From Hofstenia miamia (Eukaryota; Xenacoelomorpha; Acoela): a DNA stretch of 64,000 nucleotides. The notes below the pieces were generated by a model, which did not search any database, had not been told where the DNA came from, and saw nothing but the letters and a program-made list of their open reading frames with translations. Position 1 is the first letter of the stretch. The number at the start of each line of letters is the position of its first letter. Of this stretch, positions 32,634 through 44,216 are shown one piece after another. Made by a program: the position numbers and the translations under genes. The stretch is taken from contig SCFE01000051.1 of NCBI GenBank assembly GCA_004352715.1, positions 519,806 to 583,805 on the forward strand, read 5' to 3'.

Positions 32634-33061
32634 TAATTCGTAAATTTTTTGACGTGTTGGTACAGCAATCAACAATTTCTTCTTCTTCTTCTTCATATAT
32701 TAATTTTTCAAGAAAAAACTTTTGATCAATCAGGTCAAAGCTTTAGAAAGATCAATGCATGTTATGCCTACATATTCATTATTATCTAAGCAATTTCGCC
32801 AAGACTCTGTTGAGTAAGTTAGCAATTACCTTTTTTTCTTAATAGGTTCAAAGCATGTAAAGTTTATCTAAATTTAGTTTTTTGTGTTATGAAAGTAATC
32901 GAATGTTGATTTTCGGTTTTGAGAATCTTCTCAGTACAGCAATTATCTAAATAAAATTTCGAAATTTTTGTGAAATTTTCAAGCATTTTATTATTATTAT
33001 TATTATTATACAATATTACGCTCACACTATACAAAAGTACATTCAAGAGCGAACAACGAAA

Positions 33062-34790
33062 TTATGGGTAATAGTGGTTTCTAAAGAGATGTGTCTTCAG
33101 ATCTTTCTTAAAAGTCACTAATGACGAGGACTGCTTGATGTAAATCGGTAGCTTATTCCAAAGCAGTGTCCCTGAAGCAGAAAAACTACGATCTCCATAT
33201 GAAGTACGTGTACGAGGCATCACAAGTTGTGGTGTTGACTGCAGTCGAGTACGTCGGCCATGTAGATCATTAGGTGAGATCATATTCTTTAGGTACTCGG
33301 GACAATCGGCATCATTTAAAGCTTTATAAACTAATACTAATAGTTTGAATGAAACTCGATCCCTAATACATAGCCAGTGCAAGTCATGGAGATAGGGAGT
33401 AATGTNGATCTCCATATGAAGTACGTGTACGAGGCATCACAAGTTGTGGTGTTGACTGCAGTCGAGTACGTCGGCCATGTAGATCATTAGGTGAGATCAT
33501 ATTCTTTAGGTACTCGGGACAATCGGCATCATTTATAGCTTTGTAAACTAATACTAATAGTTTGAATGAAACTCGATCCCTAATACATAGCCAGTGAAAG
33601 TCATGGAGATAGGGAGTAATGTGATCAGACCACCGCAGTTTGAAAATGAGCCGAGCTCCCATATTTTGGATGCGTTGCAACTTTTTTAATTGATAACTCG
33701 GGAGAGCGTAAAACAATGAGTTGCAATAATCAAGTTTCGTACTAAATGATTAGTCGTTGAATTGTTTAGATTTCAGAGTACGAATACAAGCTACGAAAAG
33801 ATTATCAAAATGATGTCGCAGGCTTAGATTTTTGTCCGTGATAACACCTAACACGTTGACTTTGTCACAGCATATAAGGCTGACATCGTTAATAGCAATA
33901 GTATGTGGAATTGTACAACGTAACCTTTCAGAGCATAAAACATGACTTCAGTTTTTGCTTCATTGATTTTCAGCCAGAGCGATGCACAAAAATTAGCAAT
34001 CTGATTAAAATAATGACCAATATCATATTCGTAATTATACATATCAGCCGGAGAAATGGTAAAATAAACAACAGAATCATCAGCATAAAAATGACATGAA
34101 AGACCAAGTGAACGCACAAACTCCGACAATAGATAAATATACATTAGGAAAAGCAGGGGCCCTAATATAGACCCTTGAGGGACACCCAAATGGAACATTA
34201 AAGAATTCGAACACGCACCATTAATAACAACTTTCTGTTTGCGATTCATCAAGTAAGACTTAAACCAACTAAGAGCAGTACCATTAATACCGTACCGGGA
34301 TTTCATGATATTCAATANTTTTTGCTTCATTGATTTTCAGCCTGAGCGATGCACAAAAATTAGCAATCTGATTAAAATAATGACCAATATCATATTCGTA
34401 ATTATACATATCAGCCGGAGAAATGGTAAAATAAACAACAGAATCATCAGCATAAAAATGACATGAAAGACCAAGTGAACGCACGAACTCCGACAATGGA
34501 TAAATATACATTAGGAAAAGCAGGGGCCCTAATATAGACCCTTGAGGGACACCCAAATGGAACATTAAAGAATTCGAGCACTCACCATTAATAACGACTT
34601 TCTGTTTGCGATTCATCAAGTAAGACTTAAACCAACTAAGAGCAGTACCATTAATACCGTACCGGGATTTCATGATATTCAATAGATTATGCGTAGTTGA
34701 GGAAAATACGGAATTAAAGTTTTCATTTTTCAAGCAACATTTAAGTATTTTTAGTAAATACATTAGACTGGAAGATATATTTCGCTCCAC
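33062..34790 (-). pseudogene. CR1-type LINE reverse transcriptase and C-terminus
   Basis: Reading down from 34790: RT block MKSRYGINGTALSWFKSYLM, GVPQGSILGPLLFLMYI, FYADDSVVYF, a LKINEAKTEVM thumb stretch, then AQRIQN-like and LDADCPEYLKN-type tail motifs to the stop at 33062, followed by an ATT run as the 3' tail (about 32991-33008). Two internal tandem repeats are each joined through a single N: 33190-33405/33407-33622 (about 216 bp) and 33952-34317/34319-34684 (366 bp). They are probably assembly artefacts inside one RT. The endonuclease half lies at 37678-38010, split off by Penelope-like elements. Confidence 0.78.
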
Positions 34791-34925
34791 TTGAGCATCG
34801 TCAATTTAGAAAATTTTTCCTCTGAATATGCATTAGTTAATTAAAAGATATTATTATGTAATTATACGTTGATTAGAGGTAATTTGTGCTGATATATGTA
34901 ATCATCTTTGGTGTTAAGACTAGAG
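34762..34925. repeat. PLE terminal (PLTR-like) repeat, left
   Basis: CATTAGACTGGAAGATATAT and the following AT-rich block pair in inverted orientation with 37560-37664 and in direct orientation with 20993-21150. It sits exactly where the LINE RT frame is lost. Confidence 0.6.
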
Positions 34926-35994
34926 AAAGCAATGCGAGGTCGCAATAAAGTTATTGAAGAACAAAGACATAACAATATATGATTTAGATTATGATACAAC
35001 CAAGATCCTCTTATTATTAGCAACGAAAAATACACTTATGGAATTCAAAGGAGATTTCTATCAACAAAAAGATGGATTAGCAATGGGAAATTCATTGAGC
35101 CCAACTTTAGCTAACATTTATGTTTCTTCAATTGAAGAACAATATGTTGAAAACCGTATAGCGTTCAATTTCTATCAAAGATATATGGATGACATATTTG
35201 CTTTAGTTGACAATGAAGAAAATGCAGAAAAAATGTTAACTACGCTCAATTCAATCGATAATAACATCAAATTCACAATGGAAAAAGAGGAAAATAACAA
35301 TTTCAATTTCTTAAATGTTAAAATAATGAGGGACTCAACATCATTTATAACTGGAATATACAAGAAACCATCAGATACCGGCCTATTCCTTAATTTTAAT
35401 TCAAATTGTCCAAGATCTTTCAAAATATCCTTAATTAAAGGATCAATACATACGATATTCGATATTGCAAGCTCTTATGACAGCATACATCAAGAAATTA
35501 TCAAATTGAAGGCAGACTTAAGGAAAAATGAATATACAAACAATGTTATTGATTAATATAACAAAGAAGCAATTTCAGAAATAGTCACGAATGACAAAGA
35601 AAGAAAGTATTCACAAAACTTTGAACATGTATTTAAAATCCACTATCGAGGAATACATGCAACAAATCTAATACATCAAATGAAAAAGATCGAATTAATT
35701 AAAGAAAAAGTAAGATTTGTTTACAAGATCCACAAACTTAATGCAAAGCTTGGCCTTAAATCAACAACTAGCATGTCCGATAAATCTAATGTAATTTATA
35801 AGATTCAATGCACCTGTGGTGAGGATTATATCGGATATTGTGGTCGTCAACTAAGCAGAAGAACAAAAGAACATGAAACTAATTCAACCATTTCCAAACA
35901 CCTTAAAAATTGTGGACTAAGTTATGATGTAAAAATTTTAAAGAATACCGATGCAAAATATCTTAAAATCACTGAAAGCATTTTAATAAGATAA
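34919..35994 (+). mobile_element. Penelope-like element: RT and GIY-YIG endonuclease
   Basis: The RT frame (34954-35556) has KDGLAMGNSLSPTLANIY and the catalytic YMDD (35182-35193), then a NFLNVKI block and FITGIYKKPSDTGL, the PLE order. A stop at 35554 and a short gap separate the second frame (35680-35994), which carries VIYKI (residues 38-42) and YIG (50-52) of a GIY-YIG nuclease, the Cys pair C44/C46 and His 65 and 74 of the PLE-type zinc site. The N-terminal RT part is missing (it starts at LEKAM). PLEs move by RNA intermediates and are related to telomerase. The frame ends early (TAA after ILIR); the proper end is in the following copy. Confidence 0.8.
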
Positions 35995-36033
35995 TTTCAA
36001 AAAAGGCTAAACACGAAGGAAGATTATATATTA

Positions 36034-36650
36034 TCAATACATACGATATTCGATATTGCAAGCTCTTATGACAGCATACATCAAGAAATTATCAAATTGA
36101 AGGCAGACTTAAGGAAAAATGAATATACAAACAATGTTATTGATTAATATAACAAAGAAGTAATTTCAGAAATAGTCACGAATGACAAAGAAAGAAAGTA
36201 TTCACAAAACTTTGAACATGTATTTAAAATCCACTATCGAGGAATACATGCAACAAATCTAATACATCAAATGAAAAAGATCGAATTAATGAAAAATAAG
36301 ATTTGCTTACAAGATCCACAAACTTAATGCAAAGCTTGGCCTTAAATCAACAACTAGCATTTCCGACAAATCTAATGTAATTTATAAGATTCAATGCACC
36401 TGTGGTGAGGTTATATCGGATATTGTGGTCGTCAACTAAGCAGAAGAACAAAAGAACATGAAACTAATTCAACCATTTCCAAACACCTTAAAAATTGTGG
36501 ACTAAGTTATGATGTAAAAATTTTAAAGAATACCGATGCAAAATATCTTAAAATCACTGAAAGCATTTTAATAAGATCATTTCAACCAAGTCTAAATACG
36601 AAAGAAGATTATATACATAAACTATTGTTACCAATAATTAAGATTTAGTG
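36034..36650 (+). mobile_element. Second, tandem 3' fragment of the PLE (GIY-YIG part)
   Basis: Repeats 35441-36030 at about 98 percent by eye, with frameshifts near 36290 and 36412 that break the nuclease. Its C-terminal end is longer (RSFQPSLNTKEDYIHKLLLP then stop at about 36648), showing how the first copy is truncated. Tandem partial copies are common for PLEs. Confidence 0.75.
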
Positions 36651-36899
36651 AAATAAAATATTGCTATAAAATCAAGTAAATTTAGAGGGAATTATTTGTA
36701 AAACTGACGATGACTTTGTAAGTCGAAATATATTTGAATATTTTTGTTAAAGTTCATGCATTGTTTATTCAATAAATTTGTTAATAAAATTACTTGGATA
36801 TTCCTTCTTCAAATTTGAATTTAATTTGATTACATCTGGATTTATGATGCCTTAAGAACTTCAGACACCAAAAATTCGATGTATTGCTCTTTAATTTAG

Positions 36900-37555
36900 T
36901 GCTATTTTGTATGCTACAGGTGAATTTGAATTGAAATTTAAAACTAAACCTGTATCGGTTGGCCTTCTATAAATTCCTGTAACAAAGCCGTTTGCTGTTC
37001 TGCTAATGTTCACGTTTAGAAAATGGAAATTATTGTTAAGTTCTTTTCCATTGTATATTTTATGTTGTCATTTATTGCATTTAGTTTCTGCATCTTCTTC
37101 ATTATTTATTATAGGAAATATATCGTCCATATATTTTTCATAAAAATGAAATTTGATGCATAATGCTTCTCAATAAAGTTTAAATAGATGTTAGCTAGGG
37201 TTGGTCTTAAAGAATTACCCAGAGCTAAACCATCTTTCTCCAAGTAAAATTCTCCCTTAAATTCCATTAATGAATTTTTCGTTACAAGTATTAATAGCGT
37301 CGTTGTTGTTTCGTAATTTAGATCGTAAATCATTGTCTTTACTTTTTAAAATTTCTATTACTGTCTATTGCTTTTTCTAGAGGAACATTGGTGTATAAAC
37401 TTTTGATGTCGTATGATATCCATAAACTTACTCGTATCTTGTTTCTTATGATCAGAAAACGCTTTTGAATTTGTGATTATATTTACTTCTGGCAATTTGC
37501 ATAATATATCATTTAAAGTGTCGGATAATTTTTTATTTATGGAGCCAAATTACCC
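36900..37555 (-). pseudogene. Inverted PLE fragment (RT)
   Basis: On the minus strand: LSDTLNDILCKLPEV, then a YDIKSLYTNVPLEK-type block in a shifted frame (about 37360-37415), YDLNYETTTTLLILVTKNSL, KDGLALGNSLRPTLANIY (37109-37333), and FVTGIYRRPTDTG (about 36950-37000). The motif order matches the plus-strand PLE, but frames are broken. It faces the plus copy tail to tail. Confidence 0.7.
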
Positions 37556-37559
37556 CTAA

Positions 37560-37664
37560 TCAACGCTTAATTACATAATATTTTTTAATTAAATAATGCA
37601 TAGAGAAAATTTTAAAAATTGACGATGCTCAAAAGTTGAACGAAAAATATCATTTAGTCTAATA
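37560..37664. repeat. PLE terminal (PLTR-like) repeat, right, inverted
   Basis: Reverse complement gives CATTAGACTAAATGATATTT and GAGCATCGTCAATTT, matching 34762 onward. With the left copy it bounds the composite PLE insertion. Confidence 0.6.
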
Positions 37665-37677
37665 ACATTTAAGGAAT

Positions 37678-38010
37678 TCAATTTTCTCTTTTGATCTTTC
37701 TAATTTCTAATGGGTTTAAACGGCTTAATATCAATTTTTTGATATAAGATATAAAACTATGATCTGAAAAAGGAAATTCAGAGCAGATATAGTCATATGA
37801 AAATGTGCTTTGAGACATTAAAAAATAGTCAATAAGTTTTTCACTAGTAAGACTAATCCTAGAAGAAATATCTACATTCAGAAATTGTTTGAACAATAAA
37901 GAATACTGAAAGTTTGATTAATTAAAAAATATTAAATGTTGAAATAAAGTTTTGTAGTTTAGGTTCCCAATTAATATTTCCTTCGTAATTTCCTATATGT
38001 TGCAAAGATT
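37678..38010 (-). pseudogene. LINE AP-endonuclease fragment
   Basis: Minus-strand blocks NINWEP (GDFNI region, about 37968-37985), SRISLTSEKLIDYFLMSQ and FPFSDHSFISYI carry the S-D-H active-site block of LINE endonucleases. It belongs upstream of the RT at 33062-34790 and is separated from it by the PLE block. The N-terminal part continues into the region equivalent to 23750. Confidence 0.65.
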
Positions 38011-39465
38011 GCAAACTTGTAATAGTCTTCCCATTGAACTCAATAATTTCTGCCTTATGGCTTTGGGTAGTTATATTTTGTTAATAAATTCCCATTTCCT
38101 TCTTTGATAACCTACATAGATTGTTGTATTCTAATCTAACAAACCGATTGCATGAACTTCAAATTGGTGGTACATGAATTTTGGATTTGGACTGCTAGCA
38201 AAAATTTACTGAATTGCAATTATATATCGGTACTCTTAATATTTCTCTAATTATTCAAATTATGCCTTCAAACCATGGGTACAATAATATGAGTGGAAAC
38301 AGCATGCAAATATCGATTTTGACAATTTGGAAATCCAAGCATCAATTGTTTAGATATTTTGTAAATTAAACAGCAATAGCAGTAAAGTTAAGTCCCTTAA
38401 TTTTTTCCTTAGCTAACCACTTCGTAGTAATGCCTTTACAACAAACGTTTTCATAACGAACATGTCTTTGAAGTCCAATTTGGCCCCAGTACTTATATAA
38501 CGAACTTTATTAAAAATATAAATCCTAAAAGTACAAAACATTGATATCTATGTTTATGCATTTTACATAACTTTCTAAAGGTTTCGATAGTTCCTATACG
38601 TTTCGATGGAATTTTTGAAATTTCTTTGGCAGAATGAGGCGTAAAAATTTTTTTACATTAAACTACAAAGATGTAAATGGGCCTACAATTTGAAATGTTT
38701 TTAATTCATTTGATAATTTGTGATTTAGGTTTTAAAATTATACTTGTTTTGTAAATTAGTATTTTTTAATTATATAAATATGTTCAATTTTTTATATTTA
38801 ATGCCGATTGATGGCCCAAATATATTACTTAGCGCTTAGCAATTAAAAATGTCAGGGCCGCAAAAATCCGACCCTCTGTTAAACAATGTACATAAATTAA
38901 AATTCATTTAAAATTGTAGAATGAATATTAGACCACGCTAATCACATCTATTTCAACCCTCTGTTAAAATTGTAGAATGAATATTAGACCACGCTAATCA
39001 CATCTATTTCATATGGATATGCCAGAGATTTGGGCTTCCAACTAAACATGAAAGGTGCATCCAACATTTCTCAAAGGTTGCACCTGAATTAAAAAGTCTA
39101 ATAACTCAGCCTCGCGTGGCTCTAATGCAATGGCCCTATAACGAAATGCGGCTATAACGAACATTGTTCGACGTCTCCTTTGATGTTCGCATTCTGCTGT
39201 ATATATATTCCTTCTTAGGAGGTCTAAAAATTAAAATAATGCTAATGGAAAAATAATTACTGATTACTACTAAATGGTAAAAATGAAAATAGAACAAATC
39301 AAACATTGCTTTCGAATAAAGCTAAAATTATACTCTAACAATTTACTTTAGAATATTAGCAGACAATTTACAATAAAATGAATTTAACTAAATGATATGG
39401 TGTGGATTTCTCAATAAAAAGCATTTACAAATTTCCAAAAAATCTCAGCAAAACGGTCCTAAACT

Positions 39466-39702
39466 TCACTCGTTCACGCCATCACGTTGATAACGAGCTT
39501 TGCGAATTTTCTCTAGCTGTAAGCGAGCTTCTTTTAGTTCATTTTCTTTTCTTAAAATAGCTTCTTGAGCCATCATCTCTTGTGCGATGCCGCCAACCAT
39601 TCCTCCCGAAAGCGTGACGGTTTCCTCCTGTTTGACTGTTAGACTGCTCTGCGCAGATTCAACTAAAGAGTCCGTTGCATTTTTAACAGCATCACCGGCT
39701 TT
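39466..39702 (-). CDS. TLN: Talin last exon (copy B')
   Basis: Encodes exactly the same 78 residues as 25130-25366, with five third-position differences. Reading frame, acceptor and stop are intact. It cannot join to the preceding exon normally because that exon is deleted in this copy, although direct splicing from 40011 would keep phase 0. Confidence 0.85.
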   Translation of the reverse strand, partial: KAGDAVKNATDSLVESAQSSLTVKQEETVTLSGGMVGGIAQEMMAQEAILRKENELKEARLQLEKIRKARYQRDGVNE

Positions 39703-39779
39703 CTAAAGATTACTAAAATTATAAATGTTCCAAAATAGAAAAATGATAAAAAAACATTTATAATTGCGAATAATCTAAC

Positions 39780-39802
39780 CTTTAATCGATCCATTATACC
39801 AC
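39780..39802 (-). pseudogene. Stub of the deleted talin exon in copy B'
   Basis: Only the last 23 bp (GIMDRLK end) and the donor remain. The other 160 bp of the exon, its acceptor and 216 bp of intron are absent relative to copy B. Confidence 0.85.
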
Positions 39803-40010
39803 CGTATAACACACCAAAATATAATTTGCTAAAAAGAATCTTTTCTCTGGCATCATTTAATCATTAATCTATAAAGAAGATTTCATTTCAAATAACTAAA
39901 TTTTTTAAAATTTCAATACTTGTAAACTATAATGAAAAAATTTCAATATAACTCGTGCAAATTTATAACCACGTACTTTATTAATTTCATAAAAAAGAAA
40001 CAATGCTTAC

Positions 40011-40079
40011 AGCGGAGACAAGACCTTGCGACCACTGTTCACTTTCAGCGTATGAAGCCTGATTCTGCTGTTGTCCAAG
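40011..40079 (-). CDS. TLN: Talin R13 exon QWSQGLVSA (copy B')
   Basis: 23 codons with TAG acceptor and GTAAGC donor, same protein as 26053-26121. Confidence 0.92.
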
Positions 40080-40840
40080 CTAAACAAGTGCATACATAAG
40101 AAAGTGTATGAATAGTATAGCCTACTCTCACGTCGTAACAATTTTCTAAATCTTCACATGACTGCACACAAAAAGCGGTTAATACACAACATTAACCACA
40201 TAATTCATAGAAATACGCAGGAATTCTAAGGGAATCGGGTGCAAGACAACGCAAACGTGACCTACATGCATTAGTACAAACAGCTTACACGTTAGTATGA
40301 CCACTTAGGCATTGTTTTACAGTTCAATGTAAAAACTACAGATGACGTCATGAAACGAATGAACACAATTTTCTAACAAGTGAAAACAAATCCATTTTAT
40401 TGTGATTGTCAGAGAATTAGAAAGAAAAGTGATTCATTGGTAAGACAATGCCTGTGTGTACGTTACAAAGATGAGACAACGGTTAAAACACTTACGATGT
40501 AGGTGCAGAAACATTGCTAATAACAGAAAACGTGAAAAAAGTGGACTCTGCTACTCTTAAACATCCAATGATCAACATTTCTACAAAACTGTTTGTGTGA
40601 TTAAATGGATAAGTTTATATGTGTTGTAAGACATTCGAGCTCATAATTAGTGTAAGAGCTCGTTCAAACCTCAATGTACGTAATATAATTCAATGTACTC
40701 TATACACTCATCTTTGTTGAATGTTAAACAGAAATAGAATAAATTTTTTAAAGGACATTGATTGACTTTTAGTCCTTATTCCAATGATGAATATGTGAGA
40801 ACTGTTGATCATTGTGGGAAAGAGTAAGTCAGTAAATTAC

Positions 40841-40900
40841 CTTTTCAGCGATCACACCTCCAATGCTTACGGTACGTGAACGGCATTCGGGTCGATGGGC
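40841..40900 (-). CDS. TLN: Talin 60-nt extra exon, candidate cassette
   Basis: Exactly 60 nt between TTTTTTGTTAG and GTAATT, phase 0, open, encoding AHRPECRSRTVSIGGVIAEK. Vertebrate talin has no counterpart: without it, the flanking exons (ending LVRSGQ and starting LGQQQNQ) give the expected length across the R13 start. Its length is a multiple of three, so skipping keeps the frame. It is basic and has two Ser and one Thr. Confidence 0.6.
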
Positions 40901-41658
40901 CTAACAAAAAACAATCAATGACTACAAACGTTAACAAGCAACGTAGAATGACACGCCCAACTAATGCTTCAAAACAAATGTAGTTGACAGCAATATGTAT
41001 AAAATATAGTCATGCACAGAGGTTTTGAACACTTTCTCTACGCAATGATTGGCTGAAATACAAATAATGATAATAATAACGGATAGTGTGAGAGTCACTT
41101 ATGTACACCTAAGGCTTTCAACTATTAAATTTCTTCTGTGAAATTTTTATAGTAATTTTGCCCAAAAGGCCAAAACTCTGACAAAATGGCGTCCGCAATT
41201 TATAATTGCAAATACAGTTTTATTGAAATAAGAATTTTAAATAGATGCGCTAATCAGTGTGGGATAAATTTCCATTAATGGAATTCCTTCATTTAAATTT
41301 GTAAATTTAAGCATGTTCCTTAAACTTAAAAATTATTTATGTGAAAAATGTAATCAATTACATCAACAAATCGGAAAGTCGACTGGAGTGCGATCCTAAC
41401 CTCAAAGAACAGAAGACGAAAAACTACTGCTGAAATACGGAACCCCACATAAAAAGGCTGAATTGCACAAAAGAAAACTAACCAAACAGCAACCTAAGAA
41501 ATACTAATACACCATCATCAATATCTCGGTTGACAACTAGGAATATAATTACTTAAAGGACGGACTCAAAACAAAATGAAAAACGTGTTTTGTTCTTTGC
41601 CTATTGTCAATTTCAGATGAAACTTAAAAGAAGCATTAAGTAAACTATGGCTTAGAAT

Positions 41659-41696
<38 letters not shown>

Positions 41697-44216
41697 ATCG
41701 ATGAAATAAAAAAACAACATAAACAAATGTAGAAAACTGGCAGTGTACAAGATACGGCCCGCAAAGGGGGAGACTCAGGTGTAAAAAACTTAACACGTTC
41801 GCTGCCGATCTCGCGTCAGCGCGTGATATGGCGTTATATCTTCTATGTTAGGGCATTAGCTATCAACACATCATCACGTGGCCGGCAGTGAACGTGTTAA
41901 AGAAATTGCAGAAACAATGTATGATTTTTGAAAAAGTAGATACATAATCTATCCGAAGAATCCGATATCAGTGTAGTAACTGCTCACAAGGCTGTTCATA
42001 AAGAGTTATACCTTTATCCATTCAAGATCTAAAAGCTACATGATCATGTCAAGTGCCTCCTGAAGCAAATCTCGACCTGGACGATACACGTTTCACTTAT
42101 CTGACAACTTTAATAGCCTAAATTCTCGTATTTGGTATACATCACGCCATTCGAACTTCACGAATCTTCAAATTATCGCATAAAAATCATTGTTTGGATT
42201 GCGACACATCAAATTTAACACTGACTTGGTCGCCACCAACTTAGCCAGATTTGACACCACCAAAAGATTTTTTCTTTTAGGGTACAACGAAAGCCAGCTT
42301 GTACAAAAACAAACATCGTTCACTTCAGGAACTCAAGCATTGACATTTCCGCTTTACGAATTCAATCGCCTGTGATCAAATGGGCGGGTCGTTAGTAACC
42401 AATGCAATCGTGATGGAGCACATGTTCAACATTTTGTATGACTTGACTTGCTATAGCACTTTTAGGAAAATTTTAAAAATGTTAAAGATTCCCTTAATAA
42501 ATTATGATAAAATAATACAAAGTCAGTACTTGATTTCAATGCCATATTCAACGGATCGCTACAATTTTTCACAAGAGGAATATTCAAACCTTAAAGTTGA
42601 TTGATTATGGAAATATTCGAAAATTTAGATTGTGGTGTTTCTGATTCATTGAATCTGAGCTTATCACCTGCTTGATTAAATGCTTCCATTTTCCCATGAA
42701 TTTTGACTTAAATAAATTGCTAACCTAATTTTCAACATTCTACAAAAACAAGAATTCAATACAAGGATATCAATCTCAGATTGAGCTAAAAAGAGGACAA
42801 TAAATTTCCAGGAAATGGGTCGGCAGAGATTGACCTTTTCCCTGAGCAGCTCGATGTCCTGAATTATCACGTCTCGTCTTCTACTGGCATTGGCATTGCT
42901 GAGAAGCTTTATATGGCAAAAGGTTTAATAAGGTCAAAATTTATGCATTTATGGTAATAAAATGAAGGTGTACACATTTTTCAGTTTCACCCAAGTGTGA
43001 AGCAATGCATCAATCAGAGCACATCTCACTGTTCAAAGGGCAATTTATGAGCTCTCATGCGCACGTTTCTCTCAGTCGTCAGGACATATAATGTCCATTC
43101 TCATGAAATACATAAGTGTCGTAATAATTTGCTACGTATTGTACAACAATGAGATATGGATTAGAACGAAATTCTTCTATTCTCAGGGACAAAAACTTAT
43201 TGACTGATTACAATGTCAACGTCTTTTTTTGCTAAATCAATTAAAGCAGGCAATGTGATATGATAAATTCGAAATAATGGGAATTCCTCCAATGTGATGT
43301 CTCATCTTACTTGCTGTTGCAATAAAAGCTATATCGCTTCTGCGCGAGTTAGACCAAGCAATTTAAACCATTCTAGCCCATTCTTAAAAATCTGTATATT
43401 ATTTCTTGCTTCTTTACTCATTCTCGTGTTCTTCTTACTTGTAAATTGCTAGCTCTTCATCTTCATGTAGAGAGCATTTTTGTAAAAAAATAGTACTTTT
43501 TGCACAACCCATTACAACTGTGCTTACGCGTGTTGCCTGATACCAATGTTGATTGGATTTTATAGTGTGATGAAAGAAGTTTTAGTATTTTTACTTCAAT
43601 GAAAAATTTACTGTTTGTAATTATTTCCTAAATAAGCAAATAATAAATTATCAATATACTGAGAACAAGCATGCATAGTTGCGTATCAATTTAGTTGCAA
43701 GGCCTTTTTTATTCCTTTACTGCTAAACTGACCAAATTCCATTTGAAACTAAAACTTAAAATGTATTTATGTCTTCAGAGACTTTTGTGCATTGAAAAGC
43801 ATAACATCAACTAATATTTAAAGCTTTCAAAATGGGAATCTGTAGGCGAAAAGAAATTTTTTTAAAGGCAAGTGTTCACAACTTTTTGTACATGACTACG
43901 TGCAATAGACAATTATCATCGGATATCAAAACAATATACTGCGATGGTAATGCGGAACAAAACGTTTCTCAACGAATCGAGGCATAAGGCCATGCAAAAT
44001 GATTGCAAAACAGTGTTTCGAATTTCACAAACTTTCGCATCAAATAATTATCTCATGTCATGAATAATTTGACTTTTGAGATTGTAGTGACGTTTATATA
44101 CAATTAATAATAATTAAAGAGGTTGAATTATTGAAAACACTGTATAACCAAAATAACTAAAAAGCAAAGGGAAAGAACACCAAATGTTGCACTAGTCTAG
44201 TACCAAGATGAAATAC
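40901..44216. other. Talin intron, one MITE
   Basis: No gene supported. It contains a TA microsatellite (about 41659-41690), the piggyBac-type MITE at 41790-41900, and short chance frames (42190-42604 and 42676-42870) without recognisable content. Confidence 0.55.
41790..41900. mobile_element. 111-bp piggyBac-type MITE
   Basis: Both ends carry TTAA. The termini CACGTTCGCTGCCG (left) and CGGCAGTGAACGTG (right) are inverted copies with one mismatch. TTAA duplications with a CxCGTTxxCTGCC-like end are typical of piggyBac. The core is short, GC-richer than its surroundings and non-coding. Confidence 0.75.

Larger units (their letters stand above)
30194..33362. repeat. Duplicated segment A' (copy 2)
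   Basis: Near-identical to 19581-22749. Unlike copy 1 it runs on uninterrupted into the rest of the LINE and Penelope elements. It includes the PLE RT remnant (about 31053-31603) and the GIY-YIG remnant (32538-32633). Confidence 0.9.
38031..40424. repeat. Duplicated segment B' (copy 2, with talin exon deletion)
   Basis: Collinear with 23750-26467 but with scattered substitutions, a local 55-bp tandem duplication (about 38957-39011) and a 376-bp deletion at 39802/39803 that removes most of the penultimate coding talin exon and its acceptor. It runs on into unique talin sequence upstream, so it is the copy physically linked to the rest of the gene in this assembly. Confidence 0.88.

Noticed and set aside
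42190-42604. Two adjacent 61- and 74-codon frames
   Set aside because: No recognisable domain, no splice context and the usual AT-rich composition; chance frames in a talin intron.
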